Shown here: in pieces, positions 23,803 through 31,679 of the stretch
Position numbering within the stretch: position 1 is the stretch's first letter
How the letters are laid out: each line of letters opens with the position of its first letter
NCBI RefSeq assembly: GCF_002871005.1
Contig: NZ_PHSN01000029.1
Span: 1-39,032, forward strand
From: Acidimangrovimonas sediminis
Lineage (GTDB): Bacteria; Pseudomonadota; Alphaproteobacteria; Rhodobacterales; Rhodobacteraceae
Length of the DNA: 39,032 nucleotides
Reading direction: 5' to 3'
Notes under the pieces: generated by a model
What the model was told of the DNA's origin: nothing
The model's database searches: none
The model's input: the letters and a program-made list of their open reading frames with translations, nothing else
Program-made: the position numbers and the translations under genes

Positions 23803-25386
23803 ATGCGCGATTTCCAATTTCCCGGCCGGTCGGCCGTCTTCGCCGGCAACGGCATGTGCGCGACGTCGCACCCGCTTGCTGCGCAGGTGGCCGTCGAGAC
23901 GCTGAAGGCCGGCGGCAATGCCGTCGACGCGGCCATCGCCGGGGCAGTGCTGCTGGGGATCTGCGAGCCGCAGATGACCGGGATCGGCGGCGACTGCTTC
24001 GTACTGGTCAAGCCGGCGGGCGAGGAGCGTGTCGTCGCGCTGAACGGCTCGGGCCGCGCCCCCGCCGCGACCGATGCTGCAGCCCTGCGCGCCAAGGGGC
24101 ACGCCACGGTGCCGCTGAACACCCCGGATGCGGTGACCGTGCCCGGCGCGGTCGATGCCTTCTGCACGCTGTCGGCGGATTGGGGGCGGCTGGGCCTCGA
24201 CCGCCTGCTTGCGCCGGCGATCCACTATGCCGAAGAAGGCGTGCCGGTCGCCCCGCGCGTGGCCTTCGACTGGAACGCCTCGGCCGGCGTGCTGCAGGGC
24301 GCGGCGCGTGACTTCTACCTCGTGGACGGCAAGGCGCCCGCCGCGGGGCAGCTGTTCCGCGCCCCGAACCAGGCCGAGGTGCTTCGCCGGATCGCCCGCG
24401 ACGGGCGCGCGGCCTTCTACGAGGGCGAGGTGGCCGAGGACATGATCGCCTCGCTCCGCGCGGCGGGGGGCAGCCACACGGCCGAGGATTTCGCCGCCAC
24501 CGCCTGCAGCTACGGCGAGCCGGTCAGCGGGGCCTACCGCGACGTGGAACTGGTCGAGCATCCGCCGAACGGTCAGGGGGCGACCGCGATCCTGCTGCTC
24601 AACATCCTGTCGCAGTTCGATATCGCGTCGATGGATCCGTTCGGGGCAGAGCGCGCCCATATCGAGGCCGAGGCGACGAAGCTGGCCTATGACGCGCGGA
24701 ACCGTTTCGTGTCGGATCCCGGGCACATGACCCGCCTCGACCACATGCTGTCGATGGAGACGGCGAAGAAGCTGGCCGCGCTGATCGACCCGGAGCGCGC
24801 CACGGCGGATACTGCGACGCTGTCCGAGGCGGTGCACCGCGACACAATCTACATCACCGTGGTCGACCGCGACCGGATGGCGGTGTCGCTGATCTACTCG
24901 GTGTTCCATGCCTTCGGATCCGGGCTGGCCTCGGCGAAGTTCGGCATCAACTTCCAGAACCGCGGCGCTGGGTTCTGCCTGACCGAGGGCCATGCGAACG
25001 AGGCGGGGCCAGGCAAGCGGCCGATGCACACGATCATTCCGGGCATGCTGCGCAAGAATGGCCGGCTGATGATGCCCTTCGGCGTGATGGGCGGGGCCTA
25101 TCAGTCGAACGGCCACGCGCGGCTGGTGTCGAACATGGTCGATTTCGGGCTGGGCCCGCAGGAGGCGATCGACGCCCCGCGCTGCTTTGCCGCCGGCGGC
25201 GAGGGCATGGAGGTGGAGCGCGGATACACCCCCGAGGTGCGCGCGACGCTTGCCGCCATGGGGCACGAGGTGAAGATCCCCGACGGCCCGATCGGCGGGG
25301 CGCAGGCGATCGTGATCGACGAGGCGTCGGGGGTGCTTCAGGGCGGGTCGGACCCGCGCAAGGACGGCTGCGCGCTGGGGTACTGA
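23803..25386 (+). CDS. Gamma-glutamyltransferase family protein
   Basis: A 527-residue Ntn-hydrolase of the GGT family. The large-subunit part shows TLKAGGNAVDAAIAGAV and CEPQMTGIGGDCFVLV. The expected autocleavage site is HRDTIYITVVDRDRMAVSLI, where the Thr eight residues before and including the Asp aligns with the catalytic Thr of E. coli GGT, although the usual TTH is TIY here. There is no signal peptide, so it is probably cytoplasmic, like YwrD-type relatives rather than the periplasmic glutathione hydrolase. The start at 23803 follows AAGGAGGCCCTG. It appears to be a single-gene unit ended by a strong hairpin. Confidence 0.9.
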   Translation: MRDFQFPGRSAVFAGNGMCATSHPLAAQVAVETLKAGGNAVDAAIAGAVLLGICEPQMTGIGGDCFVLVKPAGEERVVALNGSGRAPAATDAAALRAKGHATVPLNTPDAVTVPGAVDAFCTLSADWGRLGLDRLLAPAIHYAEEGVPVAPRVAFDWNASAGVLQGAARDFYLVDGKAPAAGQLFRAPNQAEVLRRIARDGRAAFYEGEVAEDMIASLRAAGGSHTAEDFAATACSYGEPVSGAYRDVELVEHPPNGQGATAILLLNILSQFDIASMDPFGAERAHIEAEATKLAYDARNRFVSDPGHMTRLDHMLSMETAKKLAALIDPERATADTATLSEAVHRDTIYITVVDRDRMAVSLIYSVFHAFGSGLASAKFGINFQNRGAGFCLTEGHANEAGPGKRPMHTIIPGMLRKNGRLMMPFGVMGGAYQSNGHARLVSNMVDFGLGPQEAIDAPRCFAAGGEGMEVERGYTPEVRATLAAMGHEVKIPDGPIGGAQAIVIDEASGVLQGGSDPRKDGCALGY

Positions 25387-25392
25387 GGCGCG

Positions 25393-25441
25393 GCGGGCCA
25401 GTTCGGGCGGCTGGCCAGGGCGGCCGCCCGAACTGGCCCGC
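25393..25441 (+). terminator. Perfect 19-bp hairpin after the gamma-glutamyltransferase gene
   Basis: The arms 25393-25411 and 25423-25441 are exact reverse complements (GCGGGCCAGTTCGGGCGGC), with an 11-base loop. It begins just after the stop at 25384-25386. No T-tract follows. It is probably a terminator or mRNA-stabilising stem. Confidence 0.8.
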
Positions 25442-25490
25442 GGACTTGGCCCTGCCTCCCACCCGCGTGCCTGGCCCATACGTCGCGGCG

Positions 25491-25543
25491 GGGGGCTGTC
25501 TGCCCCCCTGCATCCCCCCGAGGATATTTCCGCTCAGAAGAAG
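25491..25543 (+). repeat. Dispersed hairpin element, copy B
   Basis: GGGGGC-TGTCT-GCCCCC, then CTGCATCCCCCCGAGGATATTT, then CCGCTCAGAAGAAG. It is nearly identical to copy A on the opposite strand at 15826-15883. It lies between two convergent genes (gamma-glutamyltransferase and hspQ). Confidence 0.75.
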
Positions 25544-25559
25544 GGCGGGGGGAGGGCGG

Positions 25560-25886
25560 CTAGTTCAGCTGGAAGTGCAGAGGATAGCCGGCGCCGTCGA
25601 AATCGCCGAAGAGGTCGGGCAGGTCGGGGTGATCGACCGGCTCGCCTGTGTCGTCGGGAACCAGGTTCTGTTCGGACACGTAGGCGACGTAGTAGCTTTG
25701 GTCGTTCTCTGCCAGCAGGTGGTAGAACGGCTGGTCCTTGGACGGCCGGCTTTCCTCGGGGATCGCCTGGTACCAGTCCTCGGTGTTCGAGAACATCGCG
25801 TCCACGTCGAAGACCACGCCGCGGAACGGGTGCTTCCTGTGTCTGACCACCTGGCCAATATTATACTTCGCGTGCGTTTGCAGCAT
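25560..25886 (-). CDS. hspQ: Heat shock protein HspQ
   Basis: A 108-residue HspQ. The family sequence is clear: KYNIGQVVRHRKHPFRGVVF, DVDAMFSNTEDWYQAIPEE and QPFYHLLAENDQSYYVAYVS. In enterobacteria HspQ is a heat-inducible DnaA/Lon-related factor. I begin at the ATG at 25886, matching the family N-terminus (MLQTHAKYNIG); an upstream in-frame ATG at 25937 adds a non-conserved stretch. No convincing heat-shock promoter could be recognised upstream. Confidence 0.93.
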   Translation of the reverse strand: MLQTHAKYNIGQVVRHRKHPFRGVVFDVDAMFSNTEDWYQAIPEESRPSKDQPFYHLLAENDQSYYVAYVSEQNLVPDDTGEPVDHPDLPDLFGDFDGAGYPLHFQLN

Positions 25887-26075
25887 ACGTTCGTCCCCCG
25901 ACAACCAGCAATAATCCTTCCCGGGCGCGAGGTCCATCCGCGGGCGTCACGAATCAGGGAAACAGTGTGTGGACCTCGGTCCGACAGTTGGCGGCGCCCC
26001 CTCGCATCCTTCGGCGCGGGGCGCAAGGGTGCCAGGGCGGTCCGGCTGCGACCCGCCGATCCGCGGAACGGCGCG

Positions 26076-26100
26076 AAAACCGCTGCAAATGAGCGGTTTT
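26076..26100. terminator. Perfect A/T-flanked hairpin between hspQ and the transglycosylase gene
   Basis: AAAACCGCT-GCAAATG-AGCGGTTTT has perfect 9-bp arms and looks like a bidirectional intrinsic terminator. It lies between two divergent starts, so it does not follow any gene here. It may be an attenuator for the downstream lipoprotein gene or a palindromic protein-binding site. Confidence 0.55.
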
Positions 26101-26162
26101 GGATGGTTTCCCAGCGGGAGGATTTCGCCTATCCTGTCGCCAACAAAAAAAGCGAGAGGCAG

Positions 26163-26744
26163 ATGAGCAGACTTCTTTTCGCGTTCGCGCTGTTGCTGAT
26201 CCTCGGGTCCTGCGGCGGGCGGTACGCGCCGCCGAGCGACGTCAACGATGCCTGCGTGATCGTGCACGAACGGCCGCGCTTCCTGTCGGCGATGGAGCGG
26301 TCCAAGTCGCGCTGGGGCGTTCCGGTGGCGGTGCAGATGGCGATCATCCACCAGGAATCCAAGTTCGTCGGCAATGCCCGCACGCCGTACCGCTGGGCGC
26401 TGGGGGTGATCCCGATGGGGCGGCAGAGCTCCGCCTACGGCTATGCGCAGGTGCTTGACGGCACGTGGGACGATTACCGCAAGGAAGCCGGCCGCTGGGG
26501 TGCGCGACGCACTGACATGTCGGATGCGACCGATTTCATGGGCTGGTACCTGAACAAGGCGCATGAGAAGCTGGGGATCTCGCGCGCCGACGCGAAGAAC
26601 CTGTATCTCGCCTATCACGAGGGCTTCGCGGGCTATGCGCGCGGCAGCTACCGCGCCAAGGGCTGGCTGCTTGCGGTGTCCGACCGGGTGGCGCAGCGGG
26701 CCTACAATTACGAGGCGCAGCTGATCTCCTGCGGGGTGATGTAG
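26163..26744 (+). CDS. Lytic transglycosylase-like lipoprotein
   Basis: A 193-residue lipoprotein with an SLT-type transglycosylase fold. The signal peptide ends in a lipobox LGSC (Cys17), so the mature protein is lipid-anchored. The catalytic region is VQMAIIHQESKFVGNARTPY, where the Glu in HQESKF is the expected general acid. The blocks SSAYGYAQVLDGTWDDYRKE and LAYHEGFAGYARGSY are typical of related proteins. It would cleave peptidoglycan in the periplasm. The start at 26163 follows GAGAGGCAG. Confidence 0.88.
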   Translation: MSRLLFAFALLLILGSCGGRYAPPSDVNDACVIVHERPRFLSAMERSKSRWGVPVAVQMAIIHQESKFVGNARTPYRWALGVIPMGRQSSAYGYAQVLDGTWDDYRKEAGRWGARRTDMSDATDFMGWYLNKAHEKLGISRADAKNLYLAYHEGFAGYARGSYRAKGWLLAVSDRVAQRAYNYEAQLISCGVM

Positions 26745-26787
26745 GCGCCCGAGGTGCGCGCCGCCCCCGGCGGGGCGGCGGGCCGCG

Positions 26788-27444
26788 TCAGCGGTTGCTG
26801 GCGGTGGGCGAGGCGCGCCGGATGTCGAATTTCGACGACGCGATCGACATGCCGGTCTTCATCGCGCCGAGGATCACCGTCGTCTGGCCGCCGCCCTGGT
26901 CGGTGATGACCCACTGGCGCAGCTCGGTCGGGTTGGCGGTGAAGACCAGCTGGATCGTGCCGTAATCGGGGTGCTGCGGGTCCTGCGCGGTGACGATCGT
27001 CTTGTTGCCATCCTCGCGCACGCCCCTGACCATGTTGGCACGGGTCAGGTCGACATTCGCCGCGAGGATCAGGTTCAGCGGGGTGCGCGACAGCGGGTAT
27101 TCCTGCGGCGGCTGGTTCGATTTCGAATCGATCACCGCGACCGTGCCATTGTTCGCGATCACCAGGTTTCCGTCCGGCGGCGCGTATTGAAAGCGCACCT
27201 TGCCCGGCCGTTGGATGAAGATCTGCCCCTTGGAAATCGAGCCATCCGCGTTGACCTGCGTGAACGGAGCCTCGGCGGTCTTCAGCCCGTTGAGGTATTG
27301 CGACAGCGCCATCAGGGGGATCGGATCCGCAGCGGCGGGCTGACCCGCGGCGACAAGCATCAGAGCCCCGGCGGCGGTCGCGCAGCCAAGGGCGGTACGG
27401 GCGGGGGCGCGGCAGGGCGCGCCGGGGCGGCAGGTGCGTTTCAT
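26788..27444 (-). CDS. LolA-family outer-membrane lipoprotein carrier
   Basis: A 218-residue periplasmic carrier-type protein. The first ~39 residues form a long signal peptide ending AAGQPAAADP. The LolA fold is visible from LSQYLNGLKTAEAPFTQVNA, GQIFIQRPGKVRFQYAPPDG, VIANNGTVAVIDSKSNQPPQ and LRQWVITDQGGGQTTVILGA. It is probably LolA, which moves lipoproteins from the inner to the outer membrane, but other LolA-like proteins exist. The start at 27444 gives normal family length. It is convergent with the transglycosylase gene (43 bases apart). Confidence 0.9.
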   Translation of the reverse strand: MKRTCRPGAPCRAPARTALGCATAAGALMLVAAGQPAAADPIPLMALSQYLNGLKTAEAPFTQVNADGSISKGQIFIQRPGKVRFQYAPPDGNLVIANNGTVAVIDSKSNQPPQEYPLSRTPLNLILAANVDLTRANMVRGVREDGNKTIVTAQDPQHPDYGTIQLVFTANPTELRQWVITDQGGGQTTVILGAMKTGMSIASSKFDIRRASPTASNR

Positions 27445-27669
27445 GACATGGAAATAGGCATGGGCGCGAAGAAGTTCCATCCCCCTGCGCATCGCCCACT
27501 TGGGCGCCTCCGCGGATTTCCGCCCTCGCCCTTGCGCCCGGGTGCGCGGCAGATGCCTTGTGTGCAGGGGGCCGGGACGGCTTCCGGTGCAGGCAAAGTG
27601 GACGGCGTGGAAAAACCTGCGATTTGGCCCTTGCAATGCCCGCGCAGGGCCTTTAAACGCCACCGCAAC

Positions 27670-27746
27670 GCACCCGTAGCTCAGCTGGATAGAGCACCAG
27701 ACTACGAATCTGGGGGTCGGGCGTTCGAATCGCTCCGGGTGCGCCA
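27670..27746 (+). tRNA. tRNA-Arg (anticodon ACG)
   Basis: A complete cloverleaf. The acceptor arms are GCACCCG and CGGGTGC, the D arm is GCTC/GAGC, the anticodon stem is CCAGA/TCTGG around the loop CTACGAA (anticodon ACG), and the T arm GGGCG-TTCGAAT-CGCTC has one G-U pair. A discriminator G and an encoded CCA follow. About 40 bases downstream begins a decayed tyrosine integrase, suggesting this tRNA was an integration site. Confidence 0.97.
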
Positions 27747-27787
27747 CTTCTCCCTAGTGTTTATTGGGGTTTCTCCGAAAACGTCAG

Positions 27788-28155
27788 TCACGTTGCCGTC
27801 TTGGTTTGCAGGCGGTTTGCAAAGCGTGTTCCCTCGGCGTTCTCGAAGAGTGCCATTGCCGCCTGAGACTCGGCTTGTCATAGAAGCCCGCTGTGTCCGT
27901 GCGCGCGCGCCGAGCCTTCGAAAGCGCCTTGTCGTCCTTCTCGGTGATCCAGTGTCTGCCGGCGGCGCGGGTCAGGATATAGGGCGACGTCCGGGGTGCC
28001 TCGTCTCCAGCATCCGTTTCAGAGCCTTAGTGCAGACGATTTTGATGGGCACTCCGCCCTTGCTCTGGACGAGGGATACGCTTCTGCCGTCGTATTTTGA
28101 CCACTTCATGCGAACCAAGTCGCCGTAGCGCGGCCCCGTGTGCAGAGCCAGGCGA
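27788..28155 (-). pseudogene. Tyrosine integrase remnant (left copy)
   Basis: Reading the minus strand, [20 protein letters not shown] and VQSKGGVPIKIVCTKALKRM are from the catalytic domain of a phage-type integrase. After a frameshift near 27990 come PYILTRAAGRHWITEKDDKA and DTAGFYDKPS. Then there is a jump: the region with the active-site His and Arg is deleted, and a third frame gives the protein's end SQAAMALFENAEGTRFANRL up to a stop at 27788. The N-terminal half is missing; the right boundary abuts an IS3 transposase remnant. It cannot be functional. Confidence 0.82.
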
Positions 28156-28782
28156 CTGAAACGGGAGAAACCTGACGCACTGGCGGTTCCGGAGGCTGCG
28201 AATGAGGTTTGGTCCATGGACTTCACGGCGGATCGCCTTGGAGATGGGCGCCAGTTCCGGCTGCTGAACCTCCTGGACGACTTCAACCGCGAAGGCCTTG
28301 GCATCGAGGTCGACTTCTCGCTGCCCGCGGAACGGGTCGTCCGGGCGCTGAACCAGATTATCGAATGGCGTGGCCCACCGAAGACGGTAAGGGTCGACAA
28401 CGGCCCGGAATACATCAGCGGCGCCCTCATGGAATGGGCTGAGCACAAGGGCATCGCCCTGGCCGACGTCCAGCCCGCAAAGCCACAGCAGAACGCTTGC
28501 GTCGGGCGCTACAACCGGACGGTCCGGCACGAATGGCTGGACCTCCATATCTTCGATAGTATCGACGCGGTGCAGCAGATTGCCCCCGAGTGGCTCCGGT
28601 CTTACAACAATGAGCGCCCCAAGATGGGCAATGGCGACATGACGCCCGCCCAGAAACTGAGAATGGCCGCGCAAATTCTACGTCCAAGCCCCCGTAAAAA
28701 CGGGGGATTTCCCCGCCATGACCAAGAGATGGGCGCCTCATTTCTTGCGGTGTCTGCTATCAGCTTACGATGCGGTAAATGA
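28150..28782 (+). pseudogene. IS3-family transposase (orfB), 5'-truncated and catalytically mutated
   Basis: About 210 codons of an IS3-family Orf[21 protein letters not shown] with [10 protein letters not shown] (first Asp) and [20 protein letters not shown] (second Asp). The third catalytic residue is lost: where relatives read [17 protein letters not shown], this copy has [17 protein letters not shown], so the Glu is Gly. The beginning of the protein and orfA are missing at the junction with the integrase remnant. The reading continues past the normal C-terminus (about LRMAA) into flanking DNA. The element is dead. Confidence 0.85.
28689..28706. terminator. CCCCCGT-AAAA-ACGGGGG hairpin
   Basis: A perfect 7-bp stem with an A-rich loop at the end of the IS3 remnant, followed by ATTT. 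It could be the end of the former insertion sequence or act as a terminator for the sensor kinase operon reading from the right. Confidence 0.5.
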
Positions 28783-28815
28783 GCGGATCGTACGCTGTCT
28801 TGCCGCCCGCACCGG

Positions 28816-30231
28816 TCAGTCGCCGGCCTTGGGAAAGCGGGCGCTGACCCGCAGGCCCGGGCGCCCCGAGGCAGCATCTGGGTTGTCACGCAACGTCAAG
28901 GCGGCGCCATGCTGGCGCATCACCGCCGCCACCAGGCTGAGGCCAAGCCCGCTTCCCTCGCCCTCGCGCGCGCTGTCGAGGCGCACGAAGCGCCGCAGCG
29001 CGCGTGTGCGATCCGGCCCCGGGATGCCGGGGCCGTCGTCGCTGACGGCAAGGATCGCGCCCTCGAGATCAGGAATGACCGACACCTCGATCCGGGCGGG
29101 CGCCGGACAATAGCGGATCGCGTTCTCGACAAGGTTCGTCAGGGCCTGCGCAATCATGTCCCGATCCCCCAACACCATGGCAGGGCCGGACGCATTCAGA
29201 GTAAGCGAGTCGCCTGCATCCTCCGCCACCAGATCCACCATCTCGACCACGTCCCGCGCCAGCGCCGACAAATCGAGCGGGCGCATCTCCGGACGAGCGC
29301 TGTCGCCCTCCAGCTGCGCGATGCGCAGCACGGCGTTGAAGGTGCGCACGAGGCTTTCGGTCTCCTCCACCGCCTTCGCGATCTGGGTGTCGGCCCCGGG
29401 GGGCAGGTCGTCGCGCGCCAGAAGCGGCTCCAGCCGGTTGCGCAACCGCGTCAGGGGCGTGCGCAGATCGTGGGCCACGTCGTTCGAGACTTGCCGGAGC
29501 CCCTCGATCGACAACTCCAGTTGGTCCAGCGTCCGGTTCAGAGACCCCGCGATCCGACCGATGTCGTCGTCGCGCGCGTCGCGGGCTCGCCGGCTCAGGT
29601 CGCCACAGGCCACCGCATCCAGGACGCCGTTGATGCGGCTGATACGTTCCTCGCTGCGCCGGGCAAGCATGGTGGCGAAGAGGATCGAGATCAGCAGCGC
29701 GGCGCCGAGTCCCCAGCCGAGCGACTGCACCAGAACCTCGCGACTATCGCCGATCCAGACGGTATCGCGGCCGGCGACGATCCAGGCGTCCCCGACCCTG
29801 ATGCCATAGGCGGCAAAGCTGTGGTCCTGCTCGTCCGGCTCTCCCGACAGCAGGGTCATGTCCTTGCCGGCCCGCAGGATCTTTCTGCCGGTGAACGTCG
29901 CCGGCGCGGTAATGTTGCCGGCGAGCACCTTTCCGCCGGGCCCGACGAAGAGGTAAAGGCTATAGTGGTCGTCGACCGCATCGGTGTAGGCGCCGATCTG
30001 GGTGCTCAGGGCGGCGGCGCCCTCCTTGCGCAGCGTGTCGGCCAGCCCCTTGGCAAGCTGCTGCGCCTGGTCGTCGAGACGGGCGCGCAATTCCTCCGTC
30101 AGGACCGCAAAGGAAACGGCCCCCGCCAACAGGATCGCAACGGTGAAAACCGCCGTGAGGCGCGCCGCAAGCCGCATCGCCGAGGACCTGCCGATCGCGT
30201 CGAACGGAGCGAGGCGGAGGAGCGGTTTCAT
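28816..30231 (-). CDS. Sensor histidine kinase
   Basis: A 471-residue membrane kinase. There are two TM segments (about residues 22-45 and 175-195) around a periplasmic domain of about 130 residues, then HAMP, then HisKA with the phosphoacceptor in SNDVAHDLRTPLTRLRNRL (near residue 253). The HATPase boxes are intact: NLVENAIRYC, DDGPGIPGPD and GSGLGLSLVAAV. Its start at 30231 overlaps the response regulator stop (ATGA), so the two form a pair. The periplasmic domain is not recognisable. A likely job is control of the adjacent PepSY, DedA and membrane-protein genes. Confidence 0.93.
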   Translation of the reverse strand: MKPLLRLAPFDAIGRSSAMRLAARLTAVFTVAILLAGAVSFAVLTEELRARLDDQAQQLAKGLADTLRKEGAAALSTQIGAYTDAVDDHYSLYLFVGPGGKVLAGNITAPATFTGRKILRAGKDMTLLSGEPDEQDHSFAAYGIRVGDAWIVAGRDTVWIGDSREVLVQSLGWGLGAALLISILFATMLARRSEERISRINGVLDAVACGDLSRRARDARDDDIGRIAGSLNRTLDQLELSIEGLRQVSNDVAHDLRTPLTRLRNRLEPLLARDDLPPGADTQIAKAVEETESLVRTFNAVLRIAQLEGDSARPEMRPLDLSALARDVVEMVDLVAEDAGDSLTLNASGPAMVLGDRDMIAQALTNLVENAIRYCPAPARIEVSVIPDLEGAILAVSDDGPGIPGPDRTRALRRFVRLDSAREGEGSGLGLSLVAAVMRQHGAALTLRDNPDAASGRPGLRVSARFPKAGD

Positions 30232-30902
30232 TTCTTCAGGACATAGCCGCTGCCCCGCAGAGTCTGCAGAAGGGGCTTGTCGAAGGGCTTGTCGATCTTC
30301 GAGCGCAGGCGACTGATGTGGGTCTCGACCACGCTGGTCTGCGGGTCGAAGTGGAAATCCCACACCGCCTCAAGCAGCATGGTACGGGTCTGGACCCGCC
30401 CGGTGCGGCGCATCAGATGTTCCAGCAGGCGGAACTCTCGCGGTTGTAACTCAATCTCCTGCCCCTGACGGGTGACCCGGCGCGACAGCAGGTCCATCTT
30501 GAGGTCGCCGACCGTCAACTCGGTCTCGGGGCTGTCCGAAAACTGGGGCCGGCGGGCGAGCGCCGCGACACGCGCCGAAAGCTCGGCGAAGGCGAAGGGC
30601 TTCACCAGGTAGTCGTCGGCGCCCGCATTCAGGCCGTCGACCCGGTCCTTGACCCCGTCGAGCGCGGTCAGCATCAGGACCGGCGCCTTGAACCGTGCCG
30701 CGCGCAGGGCCTTGACCAGCGACAGCCCGTCGAGGCCGGGCATCATCCGGTCTGCGATCAGCAGGTCGTATCCCTGCATCGCGGCTCGGACCAACGCGTC
30801 CTGTCCATCGTTCACCACGTCGACACTGTGCCCCTCGGCATTCAGCCCGTCGCGGATATAGGCGGCGGTCTCGGTGTCGTCCTCCGCCAGCAAGATCTTC
30901 AT
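30228..30902 (-). CDS. OmpR-family response regulator
   Basis: A 224-residue response regulator. The receiver has the acidic pocket LLAEDD, the phosphoacceptor in LLIADRMMPGLDG, the switch in LMLTALDG and the Lys in LVKPF. The C-terminal winged-helix DNA-binding domain shows LQPREFRLLEHLMRRTGRVQ and SVVETHISRLRSKIDKPF. It is close to the QseB/PmrA group. The start at 30902 follows GGAGATTTCG. OmpR-family proteins bind paired half-sites; candidate sites are described separately. Confidence 0.94.
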   Translation of the reverse strand: MKILLAEDDTETAAYIRDGLNAEGHSVDVVNDGQDALVRAAMQGYDLLIADRMMPGLDGLSLVKALRAARFKAPVLMLTALDGVKDRVDGLNAGADDYLVKPFAFAELSARVAALARRPQFSDSPETELTVGDLKMDLLSRRVTRQGQEIELQPREFRLLEHLMRRTGRVQTRTMLLEAVWDFHFDPQTSVVETHISRLRSKIDKPFDKPLLQTLRGSGYVLKK

Positions 30903-30969
30903 CGAAATCTCCAAGGCACTATCCCTCAGCACTGCCGCGATCTGCGGCACCGGTCAAGTCCGGCCCGGG

Positions 30970-30988
30970 TACGGCCCAGCTACGGCCC
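30970..30988 (-). promoter_or_regulatory. Direct repeat TACGGCCC x2, 11-bp period, upstream of the response regulator
   Basis: TACGGCCC-AGC-TACGGCCC lies 68 bases before the response regulator start. Two identical half-sites one helical turn apart are what OmpR-family regulators usually bind, so this could be an autoregulatory site. The surrounding DNA is GC-rich with other short repeats, so chance is not excluded. Confidence 0.4.
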
Positions 30989-31019
30989 GGCACGCAGGCG
31001 CCGGGCCGGGGGGGCGGGC

Positions 31020-31463
31020 TCAGCCGTCCTGTTGCTCCCCGTCCCCGTCGCCGATCTGACCGGTCCCCGGGGCATGATCGCCCGCACCGTCCTCGGCCTC
31101 CTGCCCGTCGCCATGCTCATGATCGTTGCCGATCGCGGTCGCCTGTGTCGTTGACATCACCTTGCCGCTTTCCGCATCGACCTTGACGAGGGTCACCTTC
31201 CCGGCGTCCCGAACCACCGAGGCCTCGTACACGCCCTTGCCGTTCTCGTCGTTGAAGCCGATCGCGGCCAGCGTGCCGGGCGCGGCCTTGAGGGCGATCC
31301 CGCCTGCCTGCGACAGCGTCACAGGCGCCGCGACGGCCATCTGCGCCTCGGCCACTTGCCGGTTGGCGGGCTGCGGCACGGATTGCGCCGTGGCCGACAC
31401 GATGCCCAGGGCGGGAAGTGCGATCCCGGCAAGCGCGGCGGCGAGGATGAGGTTGCGTTTCAT
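31020..31463 (-). CDS. Secreted PepSY-domain protein
   Basis: A 147-residue periplasmic protein. Residues 1-27 are a signal peptide ending IVSATAQS. One PepSY unit follows (VTLSQAGGIALKAAPGTLAA, then VYEASVVRDAGKVTLVKVDA and SGKVMSTT). The tail is strongly acidic with His and Gly (NDHEHGDGQEAEDGAGDH), a plausible cation-binding region. PepSY proteins are often encoded next to two-component systems and may act as periplasmic modulators. It is upstream of the response regulator in the same direction (117 bases between them) and divergent from the DedA-PAP2 gene. Confidence 0.88.
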   Translation of the reverse strand: MKRNLILAAALAGIALPALGIVSATAQSVPQPANRQVAEAQMAVAAPVTLSQAGGIALKAAPGTLAAIGFNDENGKGVYEASVVRDAGKVTLVKVDAESGKVMSTTQATAIGNDHEHGDGQEAEDGAGDHAPGTGQIGDGDGEQQDG

Positions 31464-31540
31464 GCTTTGATCCTTTTCTCGGGGCACCCGTCGTGCCCAT
31501 GGATCGCAGATGGAGAACCTCGTTTACCGCGGGCTCGATC

Positions 31541-31564
31541 CAACCATACGCTTTCGTAAGGTTG
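31541..31564. promoter_or_regulatory. 24-bp near-palindromic operator-like site (site 1)
   Basis: CAACC-A-TACG-CTTT-CGTA-A-GGTTG is symmetric except for one pair and the centre. It lies 78 bases from the PepSY start and about 120 bases before the DedA-PAP2-LssY start, in their shared divergent region. Its inner part (31545-31560) resembles sites 2 and 3 in front of the two COG4705-type genes. Confidence 0.6.
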
Positions 31565-31679
31565 CGGTTTTCGGGCGCCTGAACCGTTGATCGGCACGCA
31601 GGCACAGGGCAAGTGAGCCTGCGTAACGGAAACGCGATACCGTCGGGGTCCGCGTCTCACCCTTTCGCAGGACGCCACA

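Noticed and set aside
28909-30246. Plus-strand open frame opposite the sensor kinase
   Set aside because: The kinase boxes on the minus strand are intact; the plus-strand translation is Arg/His/Gln-rich without structure.
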